From NCBI RefSeq assembly GCF_949987535.1, contig NC_080066.1, forward strand, positions 131,544,335 through 131,608,334: DNA of 64,000 nucleotides, read 5' to 3'. The DNA comes from Balaenoptera acutorostrata. Lineage: Eukaryota > Chordata > Mammalia > Artiodactyla > Balaenopteridae. Under the pieces are notes generated by a model. It was not told the origin of the DNA, made no database searches, and worked only from the letters and a program-made list of their open reading frames with translations. Shown here one piece after another: positions 36,671 through 49,230 of the stretch (the first letter of the stretch is position 1; each line of letters begins with the position of its first letter). The position numbers and the translations under genes are program-made.

Positions 36671-37118
36671 GTCAGGTAGTGACAAGTGCCTTGAAGAAAA
36701 ATAGAGTGAGGGAAGGGGAAAGAGAGGAGAGAGAGAAAGTGAGTGTGTACGTGGGCAAGTAGTGAGGGGTCACAGGGAGGGCCCTTCTCAGAAGGTACCC
36801 TTTAAACAGAGACCTGAATAAAGCCAGGAAGCAAATCATGTGACAATTTGGGAGAAAACCAACCCGCGGAGAGGGAATGTGCTTAGCAGGTGTGAGAAGT
36901 GTCAAAAAGATGAGCGTGGCTGGAGAGGGGTGTGGTGGGACAAGGGGAGTAGAAGAAGGGTTCACAGTGAAGGGCTAGGTCATGTAAGGTTTTGTAGGTA
37001 AGGAGTTCTTGAAAGTAACTGATGGAGAGCCATTAGACCAACTGATATTACCTGATTTACCATTTACATAAAATAGTTATTATAACCATATAACCACAGG
37101 GAACCCTCCCCGTGGAAG

Positions 37119-37733
37119 ACTGTATTTTTCAAAGATGGCCGTATCTATATATTTATCTCTTCCTAGATGTACTTCTAACAACGTGACCCACGAAGAGAAG
37201 TGGTCTATGTTCCCTCTCCTTGAAGCTAGAGAGGGGCTTGGGACTGTCCCAATCATTGCAGTATGACAGAAGTGATCTTATGTGCCTTCCAAGGCTAGGT
37301 CATAAAGAGGATAAAGCTTCCTTCTGTTTTGCTTCCAATCTCTCTCTCCCTCTCTTTCTCTTCTCTCTCTCCCTCTCTCTCTCCTCTCTCTCTCCCTCCT
37401 TCCCTCTCTGTCTCCAGAGATGCTCGCCCATAGGAACCCACCTGCCAGGTTGTGAGGAAGCCCAGACCCCTTGGAGAAGCTGATGGAGAGGAACTGAGGC
37501 TTCCTGCAAACAACCAGCCCCGATGTGCCAGCCATATGCGTGAGGCTCCTTGGATATGGATTCTCCACCCCGACACAAGCCTTCAGATGACTTCGGTGCC
37601 AGCCAGCATCTGACTGCAACCTCATGAGAGACTCTGAGCTGGAATCACGAAGCCAAGCCACTCCTGATTCCGGACCCACAGAAACTGTGAGAGATGACGA
37701 ATTGTTTTTAGTCACTAAGTGGTGTCACTAAGT
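37119..37733 (+). mobile_element. Solo LTR of ERVL-MaLR type with CT-rich expansion
   Basis: It starts TGTATTTTTCAAAGATGGCC, includes AACAACGTGACCCACGA, GAGGCTAGGTCATAAAG-like CAAGGCTAGGTCATAAAGA, CTGTGAGAGATGACGAA and TTTTTAGTCACTAAGT at the 3' end. The CT-rich block at 37337-37415 is where related LTRs carry (CT)n. It sits between two copies of the same flanking sequence. Confidence 0.6.
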
Positions 37734-37894
37734 GCTAGATCATGCAAGCCTTTGCAGGTCATGGTGAGGAGCCTGGATTTAATTCTACGTATGATGGAAA
37801 GTCATTGGAAGGTTTTTAGTAAGGAACTGATATGATCTGATTTGCCAGTTACAAAAAATATTATCATAACCAGATAACTACAGGAAACCCTCTT
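37734..37894 (-). repeat. Second copy of L2-like segment (duplicates 36974-37112)
   Basis: GCTAGATCATGCAAG, AACTGATATGATCTGATTT and ACTACAGGAAACCCTC align with the segment before the LTR with several indels. Both copies share the same ending. Confidence 0.65.
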
Positions 37895-40080
37895 TGTCCC
37901 TGAACATGTATCTATCTTTTCTCCTTCCTCCTGTCTCTTTATCTCATCTCTCTCACCTGGGCTCTCTCTTTAATGCCCCTCTCTCTTGTTGTTGCTCCTT
38001 TCCTTTCTCTCAGTTACTCGCATTCCCTCCCTCCTTGGCCTCCCCAGTGCCACTCAGAGGAGCTGTGATTCTCTTAGCCAAACCACCACTGTGGGGAAAG
38101 GATTGAAGAAGAATTTGGGGTGGGTGAGGTGAAGGCAGGCAGTTCTCACCTGGCAGGCCTCTGCTGCACATTGAGATTGAGAGATTTTTTTACAGAAAAC
38201 ACCCAGGAAGAGATGCATTCACCTAACTTGCCAGTGTGGGTGTAATTAGCAGAGGAGTGGAATGCAAATAGCTAAATCATCCTAAACTTGGACTGTTAGT
38301 GAGGTATAAATGGAGGCTCCCTGAAGAAAAGATGGAGCAGTCGAACAATCCATACTTACGGTCTTTTTATCTAACAGGCACAAGGATCCAGCTACTGAAT
38401 TCTATTAATACCTTATGTGGCTTGTCATTAAATTAATTCTCTCAATGTGTATTTTTCCGAAATCATTAGTATGGTGGAAAAAAGGCCTATAAATGTTGTA
38501 AAGCAAACTGCCAACTCCCTAACACTTGAGGAGACACTTTACAAGTAACAAAAGGGCCAAGGTCTGTGAAAAAGATTAGGAATTGCTTTTTAGTTAATAA
38601 AGACTCTTCAAAACATTTTTACCCCCTGTTGTGTGTCTGCTGGAATTCCTCTTCTCAGGAGAATTAAATTTAATCACCAACAGTCTCATCCCCTAGTATT
38701 TTGGCTATCGTTGCTATTAGCAACATTTAATTTGTGTTTAATCCCTATGGATTTGATTTTGAATGGGAAGGAGACAGTGATTCTGTTGCCTGAAGCAGCG
38801 TACTCTGATATATCATCACTCTTCAAGTGATACAAGTCCCCGATTTCAAAGCAGAGTTTTGACATAGGCACAGAGGTTGCCAAGATTCTATAATTCAGTT
38901 TAGCGGCTGCCACTATGCACTCAGACTCCGTTACTTAAGCAGGTTCCTCTTTAACCCTCATTTTTGACCCCAGATACAAACATCGTTGGCTGTAAATCTC
39001 TAAGTGTTGAGAGTTAGGATTCACAGGTCACATCATTTTATTGATGCACAGTATAAGCCCCATACCTCATTCCTGACACTGATGGAGAGAACTTGTCATT
39101 TTACCATCTGTAGACTAAACAAACCAACAAAAAACTAAGAATTGAAAAGAATCTTGAAAAATACCTTGCACTAAGCACTCATTTCATATTTATGAAATGT
39201 TTTATTAATGATAATTAGATGAGCTTTATTTTAGGTACTCTCACACTATTTATCAGACTCTTAAGGGTCCCAAGATGAGTCAAGGTGTCAAGCCCATTTC
39301 CTCCCAAAGTCCTGAGGGAAATCATCTGTTTCTTCCTGGTACTTTCTTTTAAAGAGCTTAGTCTTTATGGAGCTGGGGAGGCGCTTATTGATGAGAAGCA
39401 ATGCCCTGCACACACTGACAACAGGGGATGAGGCTTCATTCAATTCAAATGCAGAAAAGTTCATTCAACACTCAGTTTGTAGTTCATACTTCACACTCTT
39501 CGGGAGTGTCTCAGACACACAAGCTCAACTGCAAGATTGATCAGAACGAGTATTCTTAGGGATGAGAGGGGTTACAAATTATCACCTGAAGATAAAGACT
39601 ATCAAATGTACAGGAAATATTTATGGGCAAAAATGAATCTACAAGCGTCCGCTTTCTTAAAATCTTTAATAAAAGAAGTTGTCAGTTTAATCAGCCATCA
39701 TCTCTAAAGATAGATGAATGGTCAACCTGAATTTTAAAAATTCATTATCTTAAAATTTAGTAATTGAAGTCCAGGGACCATCACAGAATTAGTTCATCTT
39801 TCTCTAGAAAGAAGTTTGACATCATTTTGAGAGTATGATTTATGACTCACACAGAAAAGAAAGGATTAAACCTTATTTGTACTCATTCGGCATATTACTT
39901 TGAAGTTACCATAAGTTATTTCATTAGGTCTAAATGCCATCGATCCTAAGAAGCACCATCATTTTATGTTCCAATAAGAAAGAAAAGCATTGCCAGTTAA
40001 ACTATGAAGCAATTGTTTTAAATCATATTGATTGTAAGTCATATCCTGATTGCAGAAATGATAAAATGTGAAAAAAAATG
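37895..40080. other. Repeat-poor intronic block
   Basis: No confident transposon. A CT-rich part lies at 37910-38010. 38240-38270 has TAATTA (38243-38248) and the octamer ATGCAAAT (38262-38269), which are homeodomain and POU motifs; chance matches are possible. Confidence 0.4.
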
Positions 40081-40083
40081 TGT

Positions 40084-40745
40084 GTGGTAGGCAGAATAAT
40101 GGCCCCCAAACATGTCCACAACCTGATCTCCAGAACGCACAAACATGTTAGGTATTCATATAGATGAATACATGCAGATGGAATTAACGTTGCTAATCAG
40201 AAGATGGGGAGATTATTCTGGATTATAATCACAAAGGTCCTTGAAGTGGAAGACAGAGGCAGAAGAGTCAGAGGGAGATATGATTACAGAAGAATCGTCA
40301 GAGAGGAGCAAGGTTGTTGGCTTTGAAGATGGAGGAAGGAACTATGAGTGAAGAAGTGTGGGTGGCCTCTAGAAGCTAGAGAAGGCAAGGAAATAGATTT
40401 CCCTCTAGAGCCTCCAGAAAGAATGCAGCCCTGCTGACACCCTGATTTTAGCCCAGAGAGATCTGTATCGAACTTCTAACCTATGGAACTGTAAAAGGTA
40501 ATAAACCTGTGATTGTTCAAACCACCAAGTTTGTATAATTTTTTTTTTTAGTGAGAAGTTGTCGTTTATTTTTTTTTTAATTAATTTTTTTTTTTTCGGT
40601 CGTGTGGCATGTGAGATCTGAGTTCCCCGACCAAGGATCGAACCTGTGCCCCCTGCAGTGGAAGTGCGGAGTCCTAACCACAGGACCGCCAGGGAATTCC
40701 TGAGTTTGTGTAATTTTTTATGGCAGGGATAGGAAGCTAATACAA
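40084..40745 (+). mobile_element. Solo LTR of ERVL-MaLR type, interrupted by a SINE
   Basis: Starts TGTGGTAGGCAGAATAATGG, includes GATGGGGAGATTATTCTGGA, TTTGAAGATGGAGGAAGG and CTGTAAAAGGTAATAAACC, ends GGAAGCTAATACA. Same family as 26245. The SINE at 40545 splits its final 60 bp. Confidence 0.75.
40545..40702 (-). mobile_element. Short tRNA-derived SINE nested in LTR
   Basis: Reverse short form with a T-rich tail, GTGTGGCATGTGAGATCTGA, GATCGAACCTGTGCC and the head GCCAGGGAATTCC. The target-site duplication AGTTTGTATAATTTTTT (40528-40544) recurs with one change at 40703-40719. Confidence 0.92.
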
Positions 40746-43140
40746 TGTACATCTTAGAATCCATGAATATAACTTGTACAAATTTGAAATTATAATATTT
40801 ATATTTTACTAGATATAGAAATTCGTGAGACTTATTCAATTGTTATTCATAAACAATTTTAGACAAGCCTGAAAAGCTTAATTATGCACTCCATTCCCAT
40901 AGGGGACAACCTTCATTAGGATGTATAAATTCAGATAAATATGTTCAGGAACCAACCTCACTACTCAACATTTCACTTGTCTCTGAAGTTTTGCTCACTT
41001 CTATTTATTACAGACGTGGAAAAAAACCCTTTACAATGGGACAAAGTAATGCCTATGCATTCATAATCCCTGATCCAGCTAAAAAATTAGAATATTCCAG
41101 AGTATTAAAACCTCTCTAACCAGACCAGACATTAGTTTTTAGTCAGTGAATCTTTATCATGTAATGGAATGAAAAACATTAATTGGTATTTATTTGGTTT
41201 CAAAAATTTTTAAATATCAAATTGTTTGTGTTAGCCCTCAGTCTAGCACATAATACATTCATTCTATACACATGTATAGTTTGCAACTGTACTACCTAAA
41301 TCCAAAGCTGAATTTCTAAAAACAAAATAAACAAACTAATCTTTGAATAATCCCCAGCACCAGGTCTACTATACTCTAGATCCCAGATCTCATAATCTCA
41401 TGTATAAAACCTTGACATTAAACAAACGAGTCCAACATTTTTCAGGCAATTTGGAAATGTCACCTCACATGGGCACAGTGAGCTATCCCTCAGGGGGCAC
41501 AGCACTCTGAATACAAAATAGATGACCTAAGAATTGGTTTGGAGCACCAGCTCAGCAAACCATCAAAGAAAATTATTATTTTGTTATTCTTATGTCATTA
41601 TCCTTCGCGTTTCACAATTCCAGGAAGGATCTTAATTGTGGCTGGTCCAAGATCTTGTTTTTTCTGGCCAACAGTTTTTTTCTTTTTATTTCTTTGTTTC
41701 CTCTATCATTGTTGTCTTGTCATACATAATGCAATTTTCCCAACCCTTTCCCTGATCCTCTTCAAATCGAAGGTCAGTGTTTCCAGCTTCTGGGATCAAG
41801 AAGCAAATATTTATTACAGTGAAATAGAGATTTAAGGCAATATTTTGTACCTTAATATTCATCTGGCTTGGCTTAGCTTCTGCCCATCAGATAAAAAAAT
41901 GAGTAAATGAACCCACTTCCCATTCATTAACAGAATCATTCTGGAGATGTTCATTTTTGGAGCACTTATTGATAAGGCTCTTTGGGTAGCCAGCATGGGG
42001 TTTCAGACATATTATACCTGCATGGCCATTGATGCTGTGCTCTAAATCTTCTGATCCTTATTTCATCACCCTAAACCGCCCCCCCCCACACTTTGACAGA
42101 AATTGCTGCTCACACTTTCAATGGAAAGCAAATTGCTTGGGTGGTCTCAACAGCAAATGACTGAGCTAATGAATTGTTCTATTACTGTTATTAGCCTGAT
42201 TATTAGAAGTGTTGCTCATTTTACAGAATTGAAATGTTTCTGTTTTCTAAAATAACCCAAAGAAATTTACAAATATTCTTTTATCTGTCTTCAGGAAGCT
42301 TATAATGCAAGTCACACTATTTCCTCTTAAAGATGAAGGGATTTGTTTTCTGGGAAGTCATAATAATTAATATTATTAAAACTTGAGTCCCCTATCTTTT
42401 AGAGTAATATTCTATCTGCTAAAATAAAATACATTAAATTAAAAATACTGCTTTGTCATATTTGAAATGTTTTTCTTAGATTTTATCTTTAAAATCTGCT
42501 TGTCAACTGTTCATTTGTGACCCACTGAAAATATGACATACAGTACATGGGCAGAATAGCATTGCACATCAGCAAATTTCAGAAGGTATGAAAATCATGT
42601 TTTATTTTTGTTAAAAAACCAAAATCATGGTCTTTTAATCTGAATTTATTCATCTTTCTTCTAGTAATATAGTCTGTTGACTAAAAAATCACCAAGGTTA
42701 AAAATCCATAAATTAAAAAAATTCTTTTGAGACCAAAACAATTTGTACAGGCTAAACCATCTCTCTGGAATTCAGTAAGAAAGAAGAGGTGGGTTGGAAA
42801 AGATGTTGACAGAGCCAAGTTGATACGCAAGGTTATCCGCTAAAGATCAATTCAAGATAATTTACTCAGAGGAGAGAAAGTTGGGACCTGATTCCAAGAC
42901 AATTTACTCTGATTTTAAATTAAATTCTAACAACCTTGATTATTTTGTTTCAAAGTCTATGGCTCATTGAAAGTAACGTTTCTATAAACAGATTACAGCA
43001 AGAGACAACAGTTGATAGCCTAGTGAAGAGACTTGAAAAACAAGTGAAAATGAAGAAAAGTCCCATGGTGATCTAGGGGCCTGGGCTAGCACATTTCAAC
43101 CTTCCTCAGTACGGCTGAGAGGGTCCTGAACTTACAGCAC
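40746..43140. other. Intronic sequence with no recognised element
   Basis: Includes a C-run at 42077-42086. The 42100-42260 stretch is unique and AT-rich. No coding evidence. Confidence 0.4.
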
Positions 43141-43149
43141 AACACAGTC

Positions 43150-43335
43150 TTGCACTGGAACTGAGAGCTGAAACGCTAGTCTAGTCCAGACATAACCACT
43201 TATTATCTGAGTGCCCTTGAGCTAGTTACTGAGGTGCTATGAGTCTCACATCCACCTAATGGGAAGAGTTATTCCTGCGTTGCCTATTCTATCAATGTTA
43301 CAGGTTGGGAAGACTAAATGAGATCACGTATGTAT
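43150..43335 (-). repeat. MIR SINE, reverse, degraded
   Basis: GAGTGCCCTTGAGCTAGTTA, TAATGGGAAGAGTTATTCC and GACTAAATGAGATCACGTA follow reverse MIR order. Confidence 0.7.
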
Positions 43336-43877
43336 TAGGTTATTGATTCAGCTGCATGTGAATTCTTTCCACGAGAATAAAGACTGTATTTCTTAGCCTC
43401 TGGGTGTGGCCCTAGAACTAACTCTGGCCATGGTGGTGGTGAGAATGCAGGTGTGGTGGTGAGCAATCCTGGGCCGTGAGGATGATGGCAGCAAGACCAA
43501 AGGGACCTACATTCCTGATGACTCCTTCAGCAGAACAGGTACACTCAGCTCAGACTTTTATGTAAAAGAAGAAAATTTCCATCATGTTTAAGTGCCTTCA
43601 GTTCAGCTGCATGTGGTGTGTCTCTATCACACTAAATCTGAATGACCTATGCCCTGAAAGTTCTGGATGGGATTTGTTATAGGATGTTTGAAGAATAAGA
43701 AAACTATTGCTGTTTCTTAAGCTTAAAAATTATACTCTTAGCTCTCCACATACAAGTAAGAATTCTTGTGATGATTTGCAGTTTTCTTTGGAGATCTTAG
43801 TAGGAAACAAGGATTTTGGGACCCATGGGCTGACTGCACAGGTCTCCAAGTTCTGTAGGGCAGGTCAGAATGTGTTT

Positions 43878-44244
43878 GTTTGTTTTTTTAATAAATGTAT
43901 TTATTTTATTTATTTATTTTTGGCTGCGTTGGGTCTTCATTGCTGCCCGCGGGCTTTCTCTAGTTGCGGCGAGCGGGGGCTACTCTTCGTTGTGGTGCAC
44001 GGGCTTCTCATTGCGGTGGCTTCTCTTGTCACGGAGCATGGGCTCTAGGAGCACGGGCTTCAGTAGTTGTGGCACATGGGCTCAGTAGTTGTGGCTCGTG
44101 GGTTCTAAAGTGCAGGCTCAGTAGTTGTGGCACACGGGCTTAGTTGCTCCGCGGCATGTGGGATCTTCCCGGACCAGGGCTCGAACCCATGTCCCCTGCA
44201 CTGGCAGGCAGATTCTTAACCACTGAGCCACTAGGGAAGTCCCC
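43878..44244 (-). mobile_element. CHR-type SINE (long form)
   Basis: Reverse copy with the (TTTA)n tail at 43887-43919, GGCTGCGTTGGGTCTTCAT, repeated AGTAGTTGTGGC units, GGGCTCGAACCCATGTCCCC and the head ending CTAGGGAAGTCCC. The 12-bp target-site duplication CAGAATGTGTTT is perfect (43866-43877 and 44245-44256). Confidence 0.96.
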
Positions 44245-45069
44245 CAGAATGTGTTTTTAAGGAAGAAGTGATGAAATGGAGGCTAAGTTGGCTAGGCCTA
44301 GGACCAGCCCAATATTAGCCCAAAGCCCATCCTCCCCATAATGGTTTTTGGGAAATCAGCTCTTTCCTCCAAGGAGGGAAACAGTGGAGCACAGAAGATC
44401 AGAGATGAGAAGAAGGGCTGGGGTTTTTCATTTCCCCTAAACACTACTTCTATAACTTTGCCTGATGTTACCATGGTTACCACATGACTTTTGAATTAAG
44501 TTCTACAGAAAGAGCAGTTGTGGACACCATAAGCATAGCGTTTACCCAGGTGCCTTCGTTAGTAATAGGAAATTACAGGCCATCTGCTAAAAATACATGA
44601 TGGGGTAGTCTTGTCTTTCAACATTTACTTTCGATTGTTCACCACAAATTGGGGACATAGAATTGGGGGCACAATGAGAAGAATGGGAAAAAATACAGCT
44701 TTACTAGGGAATTTAATATTCCTCTAGCTACAGATATCAGTGCAGTTTCTTTAGAATACTGGTTACTAGCAAGGCTCTAAAACCAGGTTCCAAATAATTC
44801 ATTAAGCGGAAAATGTGGAATAAATTCTGTAAAAGAAATGTTTTGTCCCAGTTTCAAGATTTTTATGGCTCTTTCACTCAAAAAAAAATTCCACTAAACT
44901 GGAATACACAGGTGAATCACCTCCTGCCTGGAAAACTTCAGAATTTGTAATGGGTTTTCTAGCTTTCTGTTTCTTTCTTCTATAAAGAAAAATGCACTTG
45001 ACTGGCAGGATAGTCTTCAGAAAGCATTTTTATCATATTACTTACCTGTCAAGAGTCTAAATATTATTA

Positions 45070-46140
45070 TTTTGTTTGGTCAATTCTCATTCTCTAGACT
45101 ACCCTTCGAAGTCCTATATCAGCCAATCTTCCTGTTACCACCTTGCCAACCTCTTTATTCCTTCATTACTTCTTAGGTCAACATCATAACATTCTCTGCA
45201 CATATCATACTTTTCTTATTTTTTATAGAACCATACAGTATATGTTCTTTTGTGTCAGTTGCTTTTCCTCAACATCAAGTTTTTGAGATTCATTCGTTCT
45301 GTTGCATGTTCATTCCTTTGTGTTGATGAGTAGTATTCCACTATGTGGATATTCTACAATTGTTTATCCATGCTCCTATTCATAGACATTTGAGTTGTGT
45401 CCAGTTTTAGGTTATTATGAATATGACTACTATGAATATTCTTGCACAAGTCTTTTGTAGACATATGTTTTCATTATTCTTGGGTAAATGCGTAAGAGTG
45501 GTATTATTGATTCATAGTGTAATAGTGATCAATTCATTATTGATTCATGTTTAAATCTATGAGAAATTGTCAGCTTTCCAAAAATCATTTATTCGCCCAC
45601 CAGTGATGGATGAAATTTCTAATTGCTTCATACCTTTGCTAGTATTTGGTATTGTCAGTCTTTTTAATTATATAAAAATTATATAAAATATAATATAATG
45701 TAAAAAATAATTATAATGTATAATATAATATAAAATGGTATCTTATTGTGGTTTTAATTCACATTTATTTAATGATTAATGATGTTGAGTACTTTTTCAT
45801 GTGCTTAATGGCCATTCCTCTATTTTCTTTGGTAAAGTGTCTATTAAAGTATTTTGTCATTTTAAAATTGGATTGTTTGCTTTTTGTTGCAGGAATATAT
45901 ATACCAGATTCAAGTTCTTTGATATATGTTTTATTTTTTCCTAGTCTACATCTTGATGCCTTTTGATTTGTAGAAAAATTTAAAATTTTGATGACATTAA
46001 TTTATATATTTTTTCTTTTATGGTTAGCACTTTTTGTGTCCTCTTTAAGAAATTTTTGCTTTTTCAAAACTGAAAATATATTCTTCTATGTTTTCTTCTA
46101 GAAGCTTTACGGTTCCAACTTATACTTTTAGGTCTATGAT
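45070..46140 (-). mobile_element. Old L1 LINE, antisense, with AT-rich expansion
   Basis: TAGTATTCCACTATGTGGAT, TTGTTTATCCATGCTCC, TTGTGGTTTTAATTCACATT and TTCTTTGGTAAAGTGTC appear in antisense L1 order. An (AT)-rich block at 45663-45735 interrupts it. Confidence 0.8.
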
Positions 46141-46964
46141 CCAATTCAAATTACTGGGAATATCCCCAATTCTTTCTGAAATATTTCAAGAAATTTATTT
46201 CTGCCTTCTCATAGGGGAACTTAATTCTCACTCCCAAAATAGTTGTCTTCATACTTTGTCTTATTACATGAGAAAAAATACTGAAGGAGGATAAAGTAAT
46301 TAGGCTTCTATGGCAAACCTGTTGGTGTATCTGACCCACATCCAGCCATCCAAGGAAAGTTCCCTAAGCTCTGAAATAGTGAACTATTCTTTATAATTTT
46401 CTATATTCTTGCCAAAGAATCACTTATAGATGAATAGATTGCACTCCCATATCTAAATAAGGATTTAAAAAATAAGACAGCTCACACAATATGCAAGAGG
46501 AATTCAATTTTTAGTGGACAAGGTTCTAAAAAAAAAGACGGAGGATACGGAACAAAGCTTTTCTATTGAGATAATTGAAAGGAAAAAGAAGCCTTACCTC
46601 TGGAAACTTTAAAAAATTCATATTTAATATGGAATCAGAATTACTTTTTTGAGATTACTTATGTTTCAACTCATTTTTTTCTAACAGAGTATTTGAACAG
46701 CTCTTACTTTCATTTAAGAAAGAATTGTTCTCTCTTGAAAATGTATTTGCATTTGCACTGTTTGCTCTTAAAAAGCCCTTTTCCCTAAATTGCTTCACAA
46801 TACTGCCAAGTGACACTATGAAATATGCACAAAATCTGATGACTTGATAGGCAGATGTACAGTGTAGAGAAAGCAGAGGTGGCAAATCTTTTCTAATTAG
46901 CACCTCTGGGCCCCAAGGAAAAGCAGCTTATTTCAGAATTAGGGAGTTTTTAGTATCTGTGAGT

Positions 46965-46970
46965 AAAAAA

Positions 46971-46989
<19 letters not shown>
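46965..46989 (+). repeat. Poly-A tract, 25 A
   Basis: An A run followed by GAAAG units, next to the SINE at 47022 but outside its target-site duplication. It may mark a separate A-tailed insertion. Confidence 0.9.
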
Positions 46990-47002
<13 letters not shown>

Positions 47003-47021
47003 TTTAAAAGACAAGTGAGTA

Positions 47022-47321
47022 GGGCTTCCCTGGTGGTGCAATGGTTGAGAGTCTGCCTGCCAATTCAGGGGACACGGGTTCGAGCCCTGGTCTGGGAAGA
47101 TCCCACACGCTGCGGAGCAACTAGGCCCGTGAGCCACAACTACTGAGCCTGCGTGTCTGGAGCCTGTGCTCCGCAACAAGAGAGGCCGCGATAATGAGAG
47201 GCCCGCGCACCGCGATGAAGAGTAGCCCCCGCTTGCCGCAGCTGGAGAAAGCCCTTGCGCAGAAACGAAGACCCAACACAGCCAAAAATAAATAAATAAA
47301 TAAATACTTTAAAAAAAAAAA
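47022..47321 (+). mobile_element. CHR-type SINE (CHR-1-like), forward
   Basis: Starts GGGCTTCCCTGGTGGTGC, has GGGTTCGAGCCCTGG, CAACAAGAGAGGCCGCGA, then the (AAAT)n tail and poly-A. The 16-bp target-site duplication AAAAGACAAGTGAGTA is perfect (47006-47021 and 47322-47337). Confidence 0.97.
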
Positions 47322-47337
47322 AAAAGACAAGTGAGTA

Positions 47338-48085
47338 ATAAGAAGGCAGACAACTCAATGGAAGAGTGGGCAAATTACTTAGCTGACTACATGTAAAAGA
47401 AGATATTAAAATGACCAGAAAAACATATGAAAACCTTCTCAATACCATTGGCTATCACAACACTGTGATACCGCTATATACCTACCAGAATAGCTAAAAT
47501 GCAAACACAATTAATAGCAAGTGTTGGTGAGAATGAGGGGTGCTGCTGGTGGGAACGCACTACGGCACCGCCACCTGGTAACACTGTTTGGCAGCATGGA
47601 CTAATGGTGAGCTTACCTGTACCCTATGACCCAGCAGCTCCCTTCCTAGGGATATAACACACAGAACTGCTTACGAGCGTACACCCAAAGACATGTACTA
47701 TAATGTTTACAGCTGCACTACTCGTAATAGCCAATACCTGGAAACTGCCCAGATGTCCACCAATGGTAGAATGGATACATTGTGGAATATTCCTAAAACG
47801 GAATACTATAAAACAATGAAAATGAATGATTTAAAACTACATGCAACAATACGAATGAATCCAACAAACATAAATATAAGCAAAAAAAAAAAAAAAAAAA
47901 AAGCCATGCTGGAGTGTGTGCTGTCTGATTACATTCACGTGAAATACAAAACCAGGCACAATTAATATGCTGTTAGAAGCCAGGATACTTGTACCCTTGG
48001 CAGGGGCAGGTGCTAATTACACAGGTGTGAAAATTCATTGAGTTGTACATTCACGATTTCTCCACTAAAACTTGCTGTAACGTTT
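47338..48085 (+). mobile_element. Old L1 LINE, sense, 3' part
   Basis: GACAACTCAATGGAAGAGTG, CAAGTGTTGGTGAGAATGAG, CAGCTGCACTACTCGTAAT and AACTGCCCAGATGTCCACC follow L1 order. There is an internal run of 21 A at 47882-47902. Confidence 0.85.
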
Positions 48086-48087
48086 CC

Positions 48088-48109
48088 TTTTTTTTTTTTT
48101 TTTTTTTTT
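48088..48109 (+). repeat. Poly-T tract, 22 T
   Basis: A T run immediately after the sense L1 and before CAGCTGCAGG. It could be the tail of a reverse insertion, not identified. Confidence 0.85.
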
Positions 48110-49095
48110 GCAGCTGCAGGCTCAAATAATTTTAGAAGTAATTTCAGAAAACTTGCAATCTGGCACTTCCTGGCTCTGACATAAAGCAAAAGCACTAACA
48201 ATGAGTGGTGGTGTGCTGGAGCTGGCTTGTTCTGACTCTCATCCCAGCTCCAAGGTCATTGCTTTCACATCAGGATAGCTTGAAGTCAGATATGGCAAAT
48301 CCTACAAATCAGGGCTTTACATTTTTTTTTTCCGGTGTGCCACTGAATCACAGCAGTGATAAATTTCTTCTGCATAAATAATAATCACTTGAAATTGAAG
48401 AAATTTGGCATCTAAAATGAACATTCCCCTTAGAAGATGAGCACCAGACTGGCTCTTGCACTGAGATAAGGAACTCCACATCAAGACTCAAACTTCAAAA
48501 TCCTCATGGTGGGTAAGGGAGAAGGCAAAAGCACATTTACCCATTTAGTTTTCACCTTTTATCTCTCTCAATCATATCTTCTCATTTTAGGAAGTAAATA
48601 ATCAAAGCAGCTTTTTTATTCCTTTTTGACCACCCCCCTCCGCCCTGCCTTTTTCTTTCTCGGCAAGGAGGTGACAATGAGTGTCATCTGTAGACAGGGG
48701 TCATTACAGACCCGCCAGTGGGTTGTCCCGCCCAGGACAGAGAAGCAGAGGTCAAAGCTGGGGGGCGCGTGCTCCCCTGTCCCCACCTAGCTGCCTCTGC
48801 CCATTCCACCCTGTGCTGTCAGCCTCCCTCTCACACGGCTCTGGAACCCCTGGGGCACTTCCAAGGCCAGGGTAATAGGAGGGGAACGGAAGATGCTGCA
48901 GCTACCCGGTCCATCTTCTTTTGATCCCCAAATATTGAAGCCCCAACTGAGAAACTTGAAACACTAGGAAAATTAAAGGGTCTCTTCACAAAGGCACAAG
49001 CAGCAGGCAGCAGACGGTTTTATCCAAGAAACTCTTATCAGGAAATGAGCCAGAGAAACATCAATAAATCTAGATCCCAATTAAATTTGGCACTG
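48110..49095. other. Unique intronic sequence
   Basis: 48640-48910 is GC-richer with several CpGs; no coding signal. Confidence 0.4.
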
Positions 49096-49099
49096 AGGG

Positions 49100-49230
49100 T
49101 GACTCTAGCTCTCATCTAATCTTACATCCTTATTCTATACATAAGAAGCTGGATGTCCAGAGAAGCCAAGTGGGTTGCCCAAGAGGTAGACCCAAGGTCA
49201 GAACAGGGGCCTCTAACTCTGTGTCTCTTG
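49100..49230 (+). repeat. MIR SINE, forward, degraded
   Basis: GGATGTCCAGAGAAGCCAAG, TTGCCCAAGAGGTAGACC and CAAGGTCAGAACAGGG show forward MIR order. Confidence 0.6.

Larger units (their letters stand above)
36395..37118 (-). repeat. L2 LINE, reverse, with two internal microsatellites
   Basis: It starts TTCACTCATTCAACA, continues GTGAGCACTTACTCTGGGG, CCTGCCCTCATCGAACACAT and CAGAGACCTGAATAAAGCC, and reaches CTAGGTCATGTAAGG. This is a long antisense ancient LINE; the assignment is firmest in the first 150 bp. Confidence 0.65.

Noticed and set aside
36974..37112. Idea that the duplicated segment is a target-site duplication of the LTR
   Set aside because: Retroviral target duplications are about 4-6 bp. 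A roughly 140-bp, diverged copy cannot be one.
37278..37715. 145-codon minus-strand frame rich in Arg and Glu
   Set aside because: It is the translation of the CT-rich tract inside an LTR; the RE/ER repeats follow from GA dinucleotides.
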